Source: Phoronis ovalis
Lineage: Eukaryota; Phoronida; Phoronidae
Direction: 5' to 3'
DNA length: 21,686 nucleotides
NCBI GenBank assembly: GCA_028565635.1
Contig: JAOXYB010097715.1
Location: 1-21,686, forward strand
Positions 12,601 to 19,800 of the stretch are shown piece after piece (position 1 is the stretch's first letter; every line of letters starts with the position of its first letter). Both the position numbers and the translations under genes were made by a program. Below the pieces are notes generated by a model. The model saw only the letters and a list, made by a program, of their open reading frames with translations, was not told the DNA's origin and did no database searches.

Positions 12601-13034
12601 TTTGAATACTTAGAAAACAGTAAGTATCCTGCATGCCATATGCCCGACCTGTGTCAAATTACACAACTACATTATTAGACTCAACTCTTATAGATCTTGA
12701 CTACAATCCCTTTGACATTAAAAAAATTAGCGACCAAGACCCTAGCCCTGGTCCACCAAACAACGCAAAAATGATGCAAAACAACCCAAGAAGAGAGGGA
12801 ATACAGCTATTTTGAAGAAGGGGAGGGGGAACGACGCGAGACACATCAACGTAACGTACAATATCTAATTCGTACAACTCAAATGCATAATAAAAAGACG
12901 TAGAAAATGTTCTTTATGAATCAGATTATGTATTGGCCATAACTGTTCAGTTTTAAACATATTTCACTGCGCACAATTCTATAAAAACAAATATACTTAC
13001 CGACGTACACGATGCGCTTGTTGGTCGACGCCAT
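3554..13034 (-). CDS. PPIE: Peptidyl-prolyl cis-trans isomerase E (cyclophilin 33), complete, 10 coding exons
   Basis: CDS = join of 13034-13001, 10299-10201, 9933-9863, 9148-9067, 8279-8167, 8022-7899, 6455-6376, 5574-5469, 4619-4544 and 3689-3554. This is 921 nt, or 306 residues plus TAA; all introns are GT-AG and phases agree. Residues 8-84 form an RRM with RNP2 IVYVGG (8-13) and RNP1 RGFAFVEF (48-55). A linker with a basic patch KRRK (139-142) follows. Residues 146-306 are a cyclophilin domain. Every cyclophilin A active-site residue has a counterpart at an offset of 141: R196, F201, M202, Q204, A242, N243, Q252, F254, W262, L263 and H267, so the isomerase should be active. Family knowledge: PPIE is nuclear, binds RNA, associates with spliceosomes, and in vertebrates binds the third PHD finger of MLL1 (KMT2A). 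The length is close to the human protein (301). The start is the first ATG of a conserved MASTNKR-type N-terminus. No break was seen. Confidence 0.97.
4544..4619 (-). CDS. PPIE: PPIE exon 9 (substrate-binding loop)
   Basis: The acceptor is TTAACTTGCAG and the donor GTATGT. It encodes residues 237-261, including [14 protein letters not shown]. Confidence 0.95.
5469..5574 (-). CDS. PPIE: PPIE exon 8 (catalytic Met and Gln)
   Basis: The acceptor is GCTGTACAG and the donor GTATGT. It begins with M202 C Q204 GGDFT and encodes residues 202-236. Confidence 0.95.
6376..6455 (-). CDS. PPIE: PPIE exon 7 (catalytic Arg and Phe)
   Basis: The acceptor is TTTATTTCAG. The donor, GTATCC, is weaker than the others. 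It encodes E175 to F201, including R196 and F201 of the active site. The exon border falls between F201 and M202. Confidence 0.94.
6456..7898. other. PPIE intron 6, with one short direct repeat
   Basis: No gene is recognised. The only structure seen is an imperfect direct duplication, AAAACTGCATYGYCTGGCAYTGA, at 7516-7545 and 7555-7586. Confidence 0.55.
7516..7586. repeat. Imperfect two-copy direct repeat
   Basis: Copies GAAACATAAAACTGCATCGT... (7516-7545) and GAAACGTGTAAAACTGCATT... (7555-7586) share most bases, including CTGGCAYTGA at the end. It looks like a local tandem duplication inside PPIE intron 6. Confidence 0.6.
7899..8022 (-). CDS. PPIE: PPIE exon 6 (basic patch and start of cyclophilin fold)
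   Basis: The acceptor is ATTTTAG and the donor GTAATG. It encodes residues 134-174: PKRRK, then [13 protein letters not shown], the first strand of the cyclophilin barrel. Confidence 0.95.
8167..8279 (-). CDS. PPIE: PPIE exon 5 (acidic linker)
   Basis: The acceptor is TTTGTTCCAG and the donor GTAGGC. It encodes residues 96-133, a Glu/Lys-rich linker starting VWAEDTW. This linker is the least conserved part of the family. Confidence 0.93.
8280..9066. other. PPIE intron 4, no feature recognised
   Basis: AT-rich. I see no exon, RNA gene or clear repeat. Confidence 0.6.
9067..9148 (-). CDS. PPIE: PPIE exon 4 (end of RRM)
   Basis: The acceptor is TTTTTGCAG and the donor GTAAAA. It encodes residues 69-95, including [11 protein letters not shown], the last RRM strand. 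Confidence 0.95.
9149..9862. other. PPIE intron 3, no feature recognised
   Basis: AT-rich. The plus-strand open frames at 9357 and 9685 are short, lack homology and are probably chance. Confidence 0.6.
9863..9933 (-). CDS. PPIE: PPIE exon 3 (RNP1)
   Basis: The acceptor is ATTCCAG and the donor GTAAGC. It encodes E45 to M68, with RNP1 RGFAFVEF followed by the acidic/alanine helix [11 protein letters not shown]. Confidence 0.95.
10201..10299 (-). CDS. PPIE: PPIE exon 2 (RRM helix 1 to loop 3)
   Basis: The acceptor is TTATTTTATAG and the donor GTAAAA. It encodes residues 12-44 plus one base, including the conserved [13 protein letters not shown] segment of cyclophilin-33 RRMs. Confidence 0.95.
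10300..11979. other. PPIE intron 1, proximal part: no gene recognised
   Basis: AT-rich intron sequence. The open frames here are short and show no family signature. The 5' part of the retrotransposon described at 11980-12952 may extend into it, but I cannot place its boundary. Confidence 0.6.
11980..12099 (+). pseudogene. Short relict ORF carrying the 2A-like NPGP motif
   Basis: 39 codons. Features in order are a basic start (MTKKYK), a hydrophobic run (about residues 14-23) and NDTETNPGP, closed by TAG six codons later. Consensus 2A is D-x-E-x-N-P-G-P, and D, E, N, P, G and P are all kept. In intact relatives the frame continues into the finger and endonuclease. Confidence 0.75.
12103..12367. 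mobile_element. Foldback (MITE-like) element nested in the LINE remnant
   Basis: Terminal inverted repeats of about 58 bp: the left arm is 12103-12161 and the right arm 12309-12367. They share GTCCAGATACTC then TGATTATCCAACTTCAACT, with a few mismatches. The roughly 147-bp core has no ORF. It separates two parts of the LINE reading frame, so it inserted after the LINE. I see no clean target-site duplication. Confidence 0.75.
13001..13034 (-). CDS. PPIE: PPIE exon 1 (start codon, RNP2)
   Basis: It encodes M1 to V11 and ends one base into G12. The donor is GTAAGT at 13000. It carries RNP2 of the RRM. Confidence 0.95.
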
Positions 13035-13060
13035 CTTGAACAACTGATATCTGAAGATTA
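13029..13060 (-). promoter_or_regulatory. PPIE 5' UTR: YY1-like site over the ATG and a possible UTR splice acceptor
   Basis: CAAGATGGCG (13038-13029) contains the PPIE start codon and matches the core of YY1 sites found near start codons of housekeeping genes. Just upstream, TTTTTTTAATCTTCAG ends at 13051 and looks like a 3' splice site, so the 5' UTR may contain an intron. Alternatively, transcription may simply begin here. Both readings are inference. Confidence 0.35.
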
Positions 13061-13689
13061 AAAAAATATTGCAAACCAATCAGTAAGAATTCTGTAACTC
13101 ATAACTAATAGTAGATATACCAAGCGTGTTCAAAGCATGTGTGTTACAATTACTTAATGCATATTATTTATGTTTTTCTATTTTCGATTTCAAAGAGTGG
13201 CTATACATTAGGTTTACTATTTGGATCCCGCGCGTTTTGACTTTTGCATTGGTCTCATCAGGTATTTCTTTTATTTTATTTCTTATATGATGTATGCGTA
13301 GATTGCGTATGTTTTCGTAGTTCAGTAATAAGTTTGCATCGTTTATACGTGTCTCATTGTTCAGTTTCTCTGAGAATGGGTTGAAAATGGAACAATTTAA
13401 GTTTCTTCCTTCGCTTCATTAGTTCATACTCATAGTTCATACTGTTTTTTAATAGATTTTTACTCCCTTACCGTAGGCTTAGGCCTTAGTACTCCTGGGC
13501 AGGGCGACAAACATATAGCCGTTCAATGCCCCCTATAGATATAATAGGGGCATGATGTAGCCAGGACTAAGTTAGACTGATACTAGAGCCAATAGCGGGT
13601 TCTTCGACGAAATACTAATATAGTATGTATACCCCAAGTTCCAATACCAAACCAAGGATTATACTTGATATATCCGCACTGTAACAGTA
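13051..13689. other. Upstream flank of PPIE, between PPIE and the LINE 3' end
   Basis: It probably contains the PPIE promoter. CCCGCGCG at about 13228-13235 is the only CpG-rich spot. A hairpin with arms GCCCC(C)TAT and ATAGGGGC lies at about 13529-13552. A short direct repeat, AGTTCATACT, lies at 13421-13441. No ORF is recognised. Confidence 0.4.
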
Positions 13690-14270
13690 TGAGGGGATAA
13701 TAAGTTTATTAGCCCAAGCTAAACAGCCCTTTAGCAAAGAATAATACAGTACAAATCCAGTACAAACAAAGCACCAAGGTAATAAGGAACTAACAATTAC
13801 ATCAGTTTGTTTATTAAATTACATAGAACAGTATCTCTGTATTTAAATGCCTTATAAACAAAGCAGCCACATTGTCAAGGTTGTTCAATGTTATTAAGCA
13901 AGTTCACAAACTTTTCCATAACCCCAAACTGACCAACAGGAATAGAGGATATGCATTTTTGTCTCAAATCGTTAAGGCAATTACCGTATATAACAATATA
14001 TGTTTTTCGTCACCTATATCAGTTTTACACAGAGAGCAGATCCTTCCTATTTGTTTGAATCACCCTCTGTTTGTTCAAACGTCCTGTTTCTACTTCTACA
14101 GAGTGGAAACCCATCCGGAATTGTGACAGAGAATATCTATGTTGTGGGATAGAATTTTTGTCTAAATAGTCTTCAAAACCAAATGATAACTTAACATGAG
14201 TGTACAGTCTGGCTTTACTAGAGCTGTTCAATTTGAGCATCCGAGATGTCTGACCTATCTGAACCATTTG
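13690..14270 (-). mobile_element. 3' end of a non-LTR retrotransposon (C-terminal reverse-transcriptase region)
   Basis: From 14267 downward the frame reads KARLYTHVKLSFGFEDYLD and then YSLSQFRMGFHSVEVETGR, the typical end of CR1/L2-type LINE proteins (FR..H.L..E.GR). After one frameshift, 14044-13985 reads RICSLCKTDIGDEKHILL, the C-x2-C...H motif that follows it. Further on is FVYKAFKYRDTVL (about 13865-13820), the usual last conserved block. The 3' UTR contains AATAAA at 13710-13705, after which the element seems to end. Frameshifts and stops make it inactive. The catalytic palm (YxDD) is missing. Confidence 0.75.
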
Positions 14271-14289
14271 CAGCTGGCATCAACCTTCT

Positions 14290-14880
14290 GAGGAGTACTC
14301 AAAATGTGTGGCTCTTTATCAGCAACCTTGGAATCATTAAAACTTTTTCTCTCATACATCTCCCATTCTTTGATAAGTTTTTATAACTACTGTCTTCCAA
14401 CAGTTTCTCGTTTTCATAATTTGGTTTATTAGCAACTTTTACCTAATGTGTCTTCAAGATTTATAATCCTTTGTTTTAGAATAGCATTTTCTTGAGTAGC
14501 ATCTATATAATAGTATTGATGCCTCATAAGATAAATCAACAAATTCTTCATCAGTGTCACTGTCTGAAGTTGATAATAAACTATCACTTGATGATGATGA
14601 GTTATAACAGAATTCAAGTTGTACTGTTCATTTTAAAGTTCTGCTTGATTGTCTCTGCGACAGTGGCGTAGATGAAATCTGTGATTGTTGTAACTCACCT
14701 CTACCTCGTCACACAGGTTGTCCCCGATATTCCATTTGCAATACAGTTGCTTTTCTTATGACAGTTTTCACAGTACCCCATAGTGATATTTAGAATAACT
14801 TACTGCGTTTAAGGCTAGCAAACCATGGGCGTCGCCATCTTGTATCACAGGTGTCGCCATTTTGACCTACTTATTGGATG
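14290..14880 (-). mobile_element. Probable 5' / ORF1-like segment joined to the LINE 3' end
   Basis: Read on the minus strand: two CAARATGGCG motifs (14864-14855 and 14842-14833); a 26-codon ORF at 14781-14701 starting MGYCENCHKKSNC; a Ser/acidic stretch DSDTDEEFVDLSYEAS (14606-14518); in another frame a coiled-coil-like QENAILKQRIINLEDTLG; and YENEKLLEDSSYKNL. Frames change several times, so this is a decayed coding segment. Its position directly 5' of the RT tail on the same strand suggests an internally deleted element. It could instead be an unrelated fragment. Confidence 0.4.
14833..14864 (-). promoter_or_regulatory. Paired YY1-like motifs
   Basis: CAAAATGGCG (14864-14855) and CAAGATGGCG (14842-14833), same orientation, 22 bp apart. 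YY1 sites of this form sit at the 5' ends of mammalian L1 elements. Here they precede the ORF1-like segment. The function is inferred. Confidence 0.35.
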
Positions 14881-14978
14881 TGTATGGCACCAAAGTTGAG
14901 AACAAAGACGTAATGACTTTCTTGCAATTCCTCTTTTCTTTTAAATGTAAGTTGAAAGAAACTTATTTCTCATAAATA

Positions 14979-14984
14979 TTTATT
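14979..14984 (-). terminator. Poly(A) signal just after the 94-codon ORF
   Basis: AATAAA on the minus strand, 13-18 nt past the stop of the ORF at 15281-14997. Its position supports a short transcript ending here. Confidence 0.35.
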
Positions 14985-14996
14985 TAGTCCTGATGT

Positions 14997-15281
14997 TCAT
15001 GGTTTCTGGATTTTCGCATAAAATCTACAAATGTTGAACAAAGAAGTCAGACGTGTTGCTTTGTCTGTCAGCTGAACATGTCCAGCAAAATCGAATACCA
15101 AAATTGATGATAAATGCTTAATTGATTCGTATGAAACTCGATCCTCAGGCTCTTCAATGCACAAGGAATAACTAAACTTTTGATTGTTGACAACCTGGAC
15201 TCGGTGGAGTCGCATTTTGCCCATTTCTTCTGTGAGATGTGCACTTATTTGTTGGTCCCATAGCTTTAAATCGAAATTCAT
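14997..15281 (-). CDS. Intact 94-codon ORF, unrecognised product
   Basis: ATG at 15281 to a stop at 14997, in one exon, with an in-frame TGA 21 nt upstream of the ATG, so the frame is closed at both ends. The protein starts MNFDLKLWDQQISAH and contains EEMGKMRLHRVQVV, then CIEEPEDRVSYESIKHL and VFDFAGHVQLTDKATRL. It has balanced charge, no membrane segment and no signal peptide, and looks like real protein rather than noise. AATAAA lies at 14984-14979, directly after the stop. It could be a small single-exon gene, a retrocopy, or the ORF of a mobile element. I do not recognise the family. Confidence 0.4.
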   Translation of the reverse strand: MNFDLKLWDQQISAHLTEEMGKMRLHRVQVVNNQKFSYSLCIEEPEDRVSYESIKHLSSILVFDFAGHVQLTDKATRLTSLFNICRFYAKIQKP

Positions 15282-15780
15282 AACCCTTTCAGATTGGATT
15301 CAGTTTACCAGACATTCGACAACTGGATCACTTACTGGACATTAGCTTTATACCAAAACGGTCGTTAAAACAACCCCTTTTTCATACAAACTTGCTCAAA
15401 ATGAGTGAAAAGTATACCTTTATGGCGGAGCATCCCCAACTGCCTTGTGTATGGGGTGTACACCCTTTGCCTCATTCACATACATGTTGCAACCCATATT
15501 TGTACCTGGCAGGGTTAAATTGTGTCACATAGCTTGACAGGGGTGGTGCACATAGCTTGGGTAGTGGGAGCATACTTCGGGGCAAACACTTTCCATGCCT
15601 CCCCCTAAATCCACTACTAGTATCAAATATCCGTCATGTTAAGGTGGCGTATGGGTAGTTGTAAAAAATGGCTACCCACAATACACCTCCAAAATAGCAG
15701 TAGCAAGCATGATTCACCAGTAATTCCACATACCATAATCTAGTGACAATAGGTAGTGGAATATATTTATGTATGTACCA
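15282..15780. other. Intergenic, no feature recognised
   Basis: Between the 94-codon ORF and the TIR element. I see no coding or RNA feature. A promoter for the minus-strand ORF could lie here. Confidence 0.45.
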
Positions 15781-16412
15781 TATTTTCTCAAATAATCGAT
15801 TATTTAAAAAAATGCTTTTAGGGGGCGATTAATAGAGAGGGAGTGATTATTAACTTCTTTATACTCCGGCATGAATATTTAAGATGTTTTAATTTTATTG
15901 TTTGTGATACATAAGGCAGTTTATCAAACAAATTCGGTAATTTAAGCGAAATTCTATGTGTAGTGCATTTTTTTTTTGAAAAGAAAAACTTCCAAACCTT
16001 AAACAAACAGTATGTTTATATTGTTGGTCACATATCTAGAGAAATTTGTGCAGTAATAAACCTTGCCCAACGTGGAAACACAATTATTGTGAAAGTCATC
16101 GGCAAGAAGCAGAAAATCAGCTCCTGTCGTACTCGGTATGGAAATTCTACTGAAAATATTATTGGAGATGATCCAAAGTTTGTCTTGCGAGCCAAAACAC
16201 TTAGAAAAAGATTATTTTGGGAAATATTACTAATAAATACACATCCAAAAAAGAGCTAATCAACTATACATAATAAGGAATTAAAATGTGATTATCTTGC
16301 ACTAATTTAAATGGGTCTTCAACTAAAATTGTTGCCCGGGGCAATTATTAGAGAGGGGGTGATTATTGATTTATTTAGTCACCATAGGGGGCGATTATTA
16401 GAGAATTTTGCA
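15781..16412. mobile_element. TIR element of about 630 bp with internal GGGGGCGATTATTAGAG repeats
   Basis: The left end has TTCTCAAATAATCG (15785-15798) and the right end CGATTATTAGAGAA (16392-16405), inverted copies matching at 13 of 14 bases. The motif GGGGGYGATTATTAGAG and relatives recur inside at about 15821-15856, 16337-16367 and 16387-16404. A HIRAN-like open frame lies between them. The ends and the small size suggest a non-autonomous DNA transposon. No transposase is visible. Confidence 0.5.
15963..16259 (+). pseudogene. HIRAN-like ORF fragment inside the TIR element
   Basis: Open from a TAG at 15960 to a TAA at 16257, with no good ATG start, so a fragment. It reads YVYIVGHISREICAVINL (from about 16011), then GNTIIVKVIGKKQK and SSCRTRYGNS. 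HIRAN domains (a DNA-end-binding fold, as in HLTF/Rad5) share G-H-x-x-R-E-I followed by G-x-I-x-x-x-V-x-G. The second half, DDPKFVLRAKTLRKR, is not assigned. The domain call is by eye and tentative. Confidence 0.35.
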
Positions 16413-16667
16413 TAAACAACGCTTGAATTGAAATATAAGACATAATTTTGAAAAATAAATATGATTGCACTTACATTTAGTTGTCTTAACCAAGTTATAT
16501 CAAATCCTTAATTTCTACTAACCCTGGTTTCATGAATTTTTCATAATAAAAGTGGGCTGGACATACAGGTAAAAATGCATCCAACAGTGCTCTCTTAACT
16601 ACCTGTAGGCCACTTTTATATTTGCTATCCATTTTTGCACAGAAGTTGGCTACAATTTATATCAAGA
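16413..16667 (+). promoter_or_regulatory. SMC6 upstream region with a possible 5' UTR splice acceptor
   Basis: TTTTTGCACAG ends at 16642, 25 nt before the SMC6 ATG, and looks like a 3' splice site, so a noncoding first exon may lie upstream. No TATA box or initiator is convincing. This is inference. Confidence 0.3.
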
Positions 16668-16829
16668 ATGTCAAAACGCAACCAGAGTTCCATTTCCTGT
16701 GAGCCTGCTGGTAAAAGACCACGTGGACTGGGCGATGATGAAGATGATGAGGTCATCGTAGAAGAACCAGTGAATGTTATAGATTTGAACAGTTCACAGA
16801 GTCGAGACATACAACCAATAGCTACTAAG
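16668..16829 (+). CDS. SMC6: SMC6 exon 1 (N-terminal tail)
   Basis: Residues 1-54, with donor GTAGAG. It holds GKRPR (15-19), an NLS-like patch, and two hydrophobic/acidic motifs, DDEVIVEE and VNVIDLN. It is not conserved with the vertebrate tail in detail, so this exon is assigned from its in-phase join to exon 2 and the KRPR similarity. Confidence 0.85.
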
Positions 16830-19800
16830 GTAGAGATTCAAACATGAAAAGTAGAAATATTTCTAAATATTACAGAGTGTAATGCAAATTCTATCTATAA
16901 TGCACTGCCATATTCGGCATTGTTCAGCATTCAATTGATTGAACTTATTCTGTCCTTTGAGGCATCTGACTTTGTATTAAAAGTCCTTTCTTTGAAATAA
17001 TTTTGAGCCAAGTGTATCTTCTTAATTTTGTGATACCTATCAAAATAGGTGTTGAAGACTTGCGTATTTTGAATTAATGTATTTTGTAATAGGACCAAGT
17101 TTTTAATAAATTACCTTTCTTCTTTTCTGGCATGTGGGTTAGAATATTTTTCTGAAAACCCTGCCAAACTACGAACTCAAAAGTTGTGTCATATAATTCC
17201 CAAATATAGGTGTGTTAGATTCTGTTTAATGATGTAAATATTTTGAGATTTCTAAAAGTCTCAGATGTAGGTTAGGTATCTGTTTTTTTTGTTGGCAGTA
17301 CATATGCCTACAGTTTTGGAAATACACAATCTAAAACATGGTTCAGAAGAAATGAGAAATATTGAACATGAAAATTAATATTTAAACAAAATTCCTTGTA
17401 GAAAGAAGGCGAAGTGGGTGTGGTAGAACAGATTATACTTAAAAATTTTATGAATCATACCAGGCTGGAATTCAAGTTTGGTCCACAGATTAATTTTGTT
17501 ATTGGTCAAAATGGCAGCGGAAAGAGCGCAGTCGTAACAGCATTGGTTGTTGGACTAGGTGGCAAGGCCAGTGTTACAAACAGAGGCTCATCTGTAAAGG
17601 GATTCATTAAAACTGGAAAACAGTAGGTGGCATGAACATAGTTTAGTGTTCTTCACAAGTTATGTTATTCATTCCACATGGCCACTGATGCATGACCCCA
17701 ATATACATGGTCAATTAATACGACATTCATAATTCTTTCTTAGACTTGTAGAATTCTTCATAATGTGATCCTGAACATAGCATAAGAATTATGTGGCATT
17801 AGGTTAAATTAAAACATACTGAAATCTGTTTTTAATGGTACCAAATACTCAGTTTCATGCTCCCATTAATTAGCCAATGAAGTGTTCTTTTTTATACAGA
17901 ATGTGTAGGAACATAATAAATTTTGTGATTTTTACATACGAATGCTAGTATATAATAGATTAACAATAAATACTGCAGTATAACATAGACCAGTTTCAAA
18001 TTACCAATAATTATTTCATTTATTGTTGGCACTCTGTTTTGTAGAGTTGCTGAAATCAGCATCAAGCTTAGGAACCGTGGTACTGATGCTTATAAAGCTG
18101 ACACGTATGGAGATGCCATAATTGTTGAAAGAAAAATATCAGCTGAGGGATCCAATCCATACAAAATAAAGTCAAAGGACGGTAGGACAAAATACGCTTA
18201 TCATAATATAATGTGCCTATGCTTCACAGTTCACAAATTTGTATGAACTAGCTAAATTAGCCCTTGTTCATGCTCTAATTTTAAACTAAAAAACAAATGA
18301 TCGAAAATTGCTCATTTTTAATGCAGTTAAATTATCAACAATGTATACTCTTATACAAACATTTATCAAGTTTCTAAAAACTATTCGATATGGGAATAAC
18401 TGGAACTAATGAAACACCTTGGATTAAAATTTGGTGCAAGTTTTCAACATTCGTTTGTGCAAGATTTTATTTCTGTTCATAGGGAAAGTTATTTCACAGA
18501 AGAAGGAAGAACTTGACCGCATACTGGATCAGTTTAATATACAGATTGACAACCCAATTGCAGTTCTAAATCAAGAAACAAGCAAGAACTTTCTGCACTC
18601 TAAAAACCCGAAGGACAAGTACAAGGTAAATTGTCATATATGTGCGTGCGTGCGGACAATGATTGTAGTTGCTATTCATTGCATGAACTGTGGAATGGGA
18701 TTTAGGTATAACTGTAGTCTATGTGGTACATGTATACCCAAAATGGCCTTTATTGGTATTGATTGCGAAGTGATTATGAAATAGAAGTAGAAAAAAATTA
18801 GCAAAACACTCCCTAAATTGACATTTTGAAATATAATATTTTGTTCCTCAGAAATATAAATTGTGTACAGAGTTCCAAAAAGACAATATGATAAATCCTA
18901 TTATTAAATTTGAACAACAGATATAACCCATATTTTTTATTGTGTAGTTTAGTTTAACCTTTCCCGTACTTCTGCTTTTATTTTCTTTATCTAGTAATAT
19001 CTTATTTTATATATTTTTTATAAGTAACTAATCCGTTTTCAAAATGTTCTGATTGATTTTTTAAAAAAAATTAGAAATTTAGAGTTTTTACAGCAATTGT
19101 TTGTTGCCAGTTTGTCTGACTACATCCTTCATGCTATGTTTTGAGATAGCTAAAAGTAACTGGTAATCATGAAGTTGTGTGAAAGTGTCGGCCGATATGA
19201 CTTCACTCTGTATTTTGTGTAAACAGAAATCCCGATTGAGATGATAATTATGGATAAGAAATACAATGTCCAAATTTACCAGTGTTGACTATTGTTAAAA
19301 AATTACTCAAGAATAGTTGACTTTACACTGTTTTTCTATTTTCACTATAATTTTAGAATTAAACAAATGTCTTTTGCTTTCAGTTTTTCTTAAAAGCCAC
19401 ACAGTTGGAACAAATGAAGCACGATTATGCTCGTGCAAACGAAGATAAGGCCGTTATATCAGATATTATTGAACAGAAAGTTAAGGTAAATGAGTGACAC
19501 TAATTTTTAGATTGCAATGTAAATTGAACACAATAGTCTGATTTTGTTGATAAAAAAAGGTGTAATTTGTCACATGTAGTGGTGTTGGTCTTTATAATAG
19601 ATTTTAAGTACATCAAAAACTTAAAGGTTATAAACTATATCAAAATCATAGAGAAATATTAAACAAGAACGAACATTATGCTAGTTAACGGATGACACAG
19701 AAATTGTACCACTGAAATGTGGCAATTTTTTTAATGTCCTTTACTGCATTTCATTAAAACAAAGTTGCTTTCATTACAAGAGCTTTTAGCAAAAGTGTGA

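Larger units (their letters stand above)
11980..12952 (+). mobile_element. Decayed 5' part of a non-LTR (CR1/L2-type) retrotransposon with 2A-like motif and PHD-like finger
   Basis: Frame 1 from ATG 11980 gives a hydrophobic stretch, then NDTETNPGP, the 2A-like signature found at the start of some invertebrate APE-type LINE ORFs, then a stop at 12097. After the nested insertion, the same frame (about 12482-12640) gives [15 protein letters not shown] and [17 protein letters not shown], a PHD-like Cys cluster. One CGTC Cys has become Tyr, and the usual W and H are S and Q. The reading then shifts to frame 3: [19 protein letters not shown] and DPSPGPP, then a stop, and [15 protein letters not shown] (12900-12944), resembling the beginning of the endonuclease domain. 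The remainder of the endonuclease and all of the reverse transcriptase are absent. It lies antisense to PPIE and ends about 50 bp from its first donor site. Confidence 0.8.

Noticed and set aside
13872-14126. Plus-strand open frame of 84 codons
   Set aside because: It is antisense to the LINE C-terminal motifs (ETGR, RICSLCK) that explain this stretch.
16625-16810. Minus-strand Ser-rich open frame opposite SMC6 exon 1
   Set aside because: It is the complement of the acidic tail codons (GATGATGAAGAT gives Ser runs) and has no independent support.
18626-18784. Cys-rich extension after SMC6 exon 4 (several C-x2-C-like pairs in the open frame)
   Set aside because: It is read-through of intron 4: a good GTAAAT donor at 18626 and the next exon ([11 protein letters not shown]) continue the SMC6 protein exactly, so the Cys pattern is chance.
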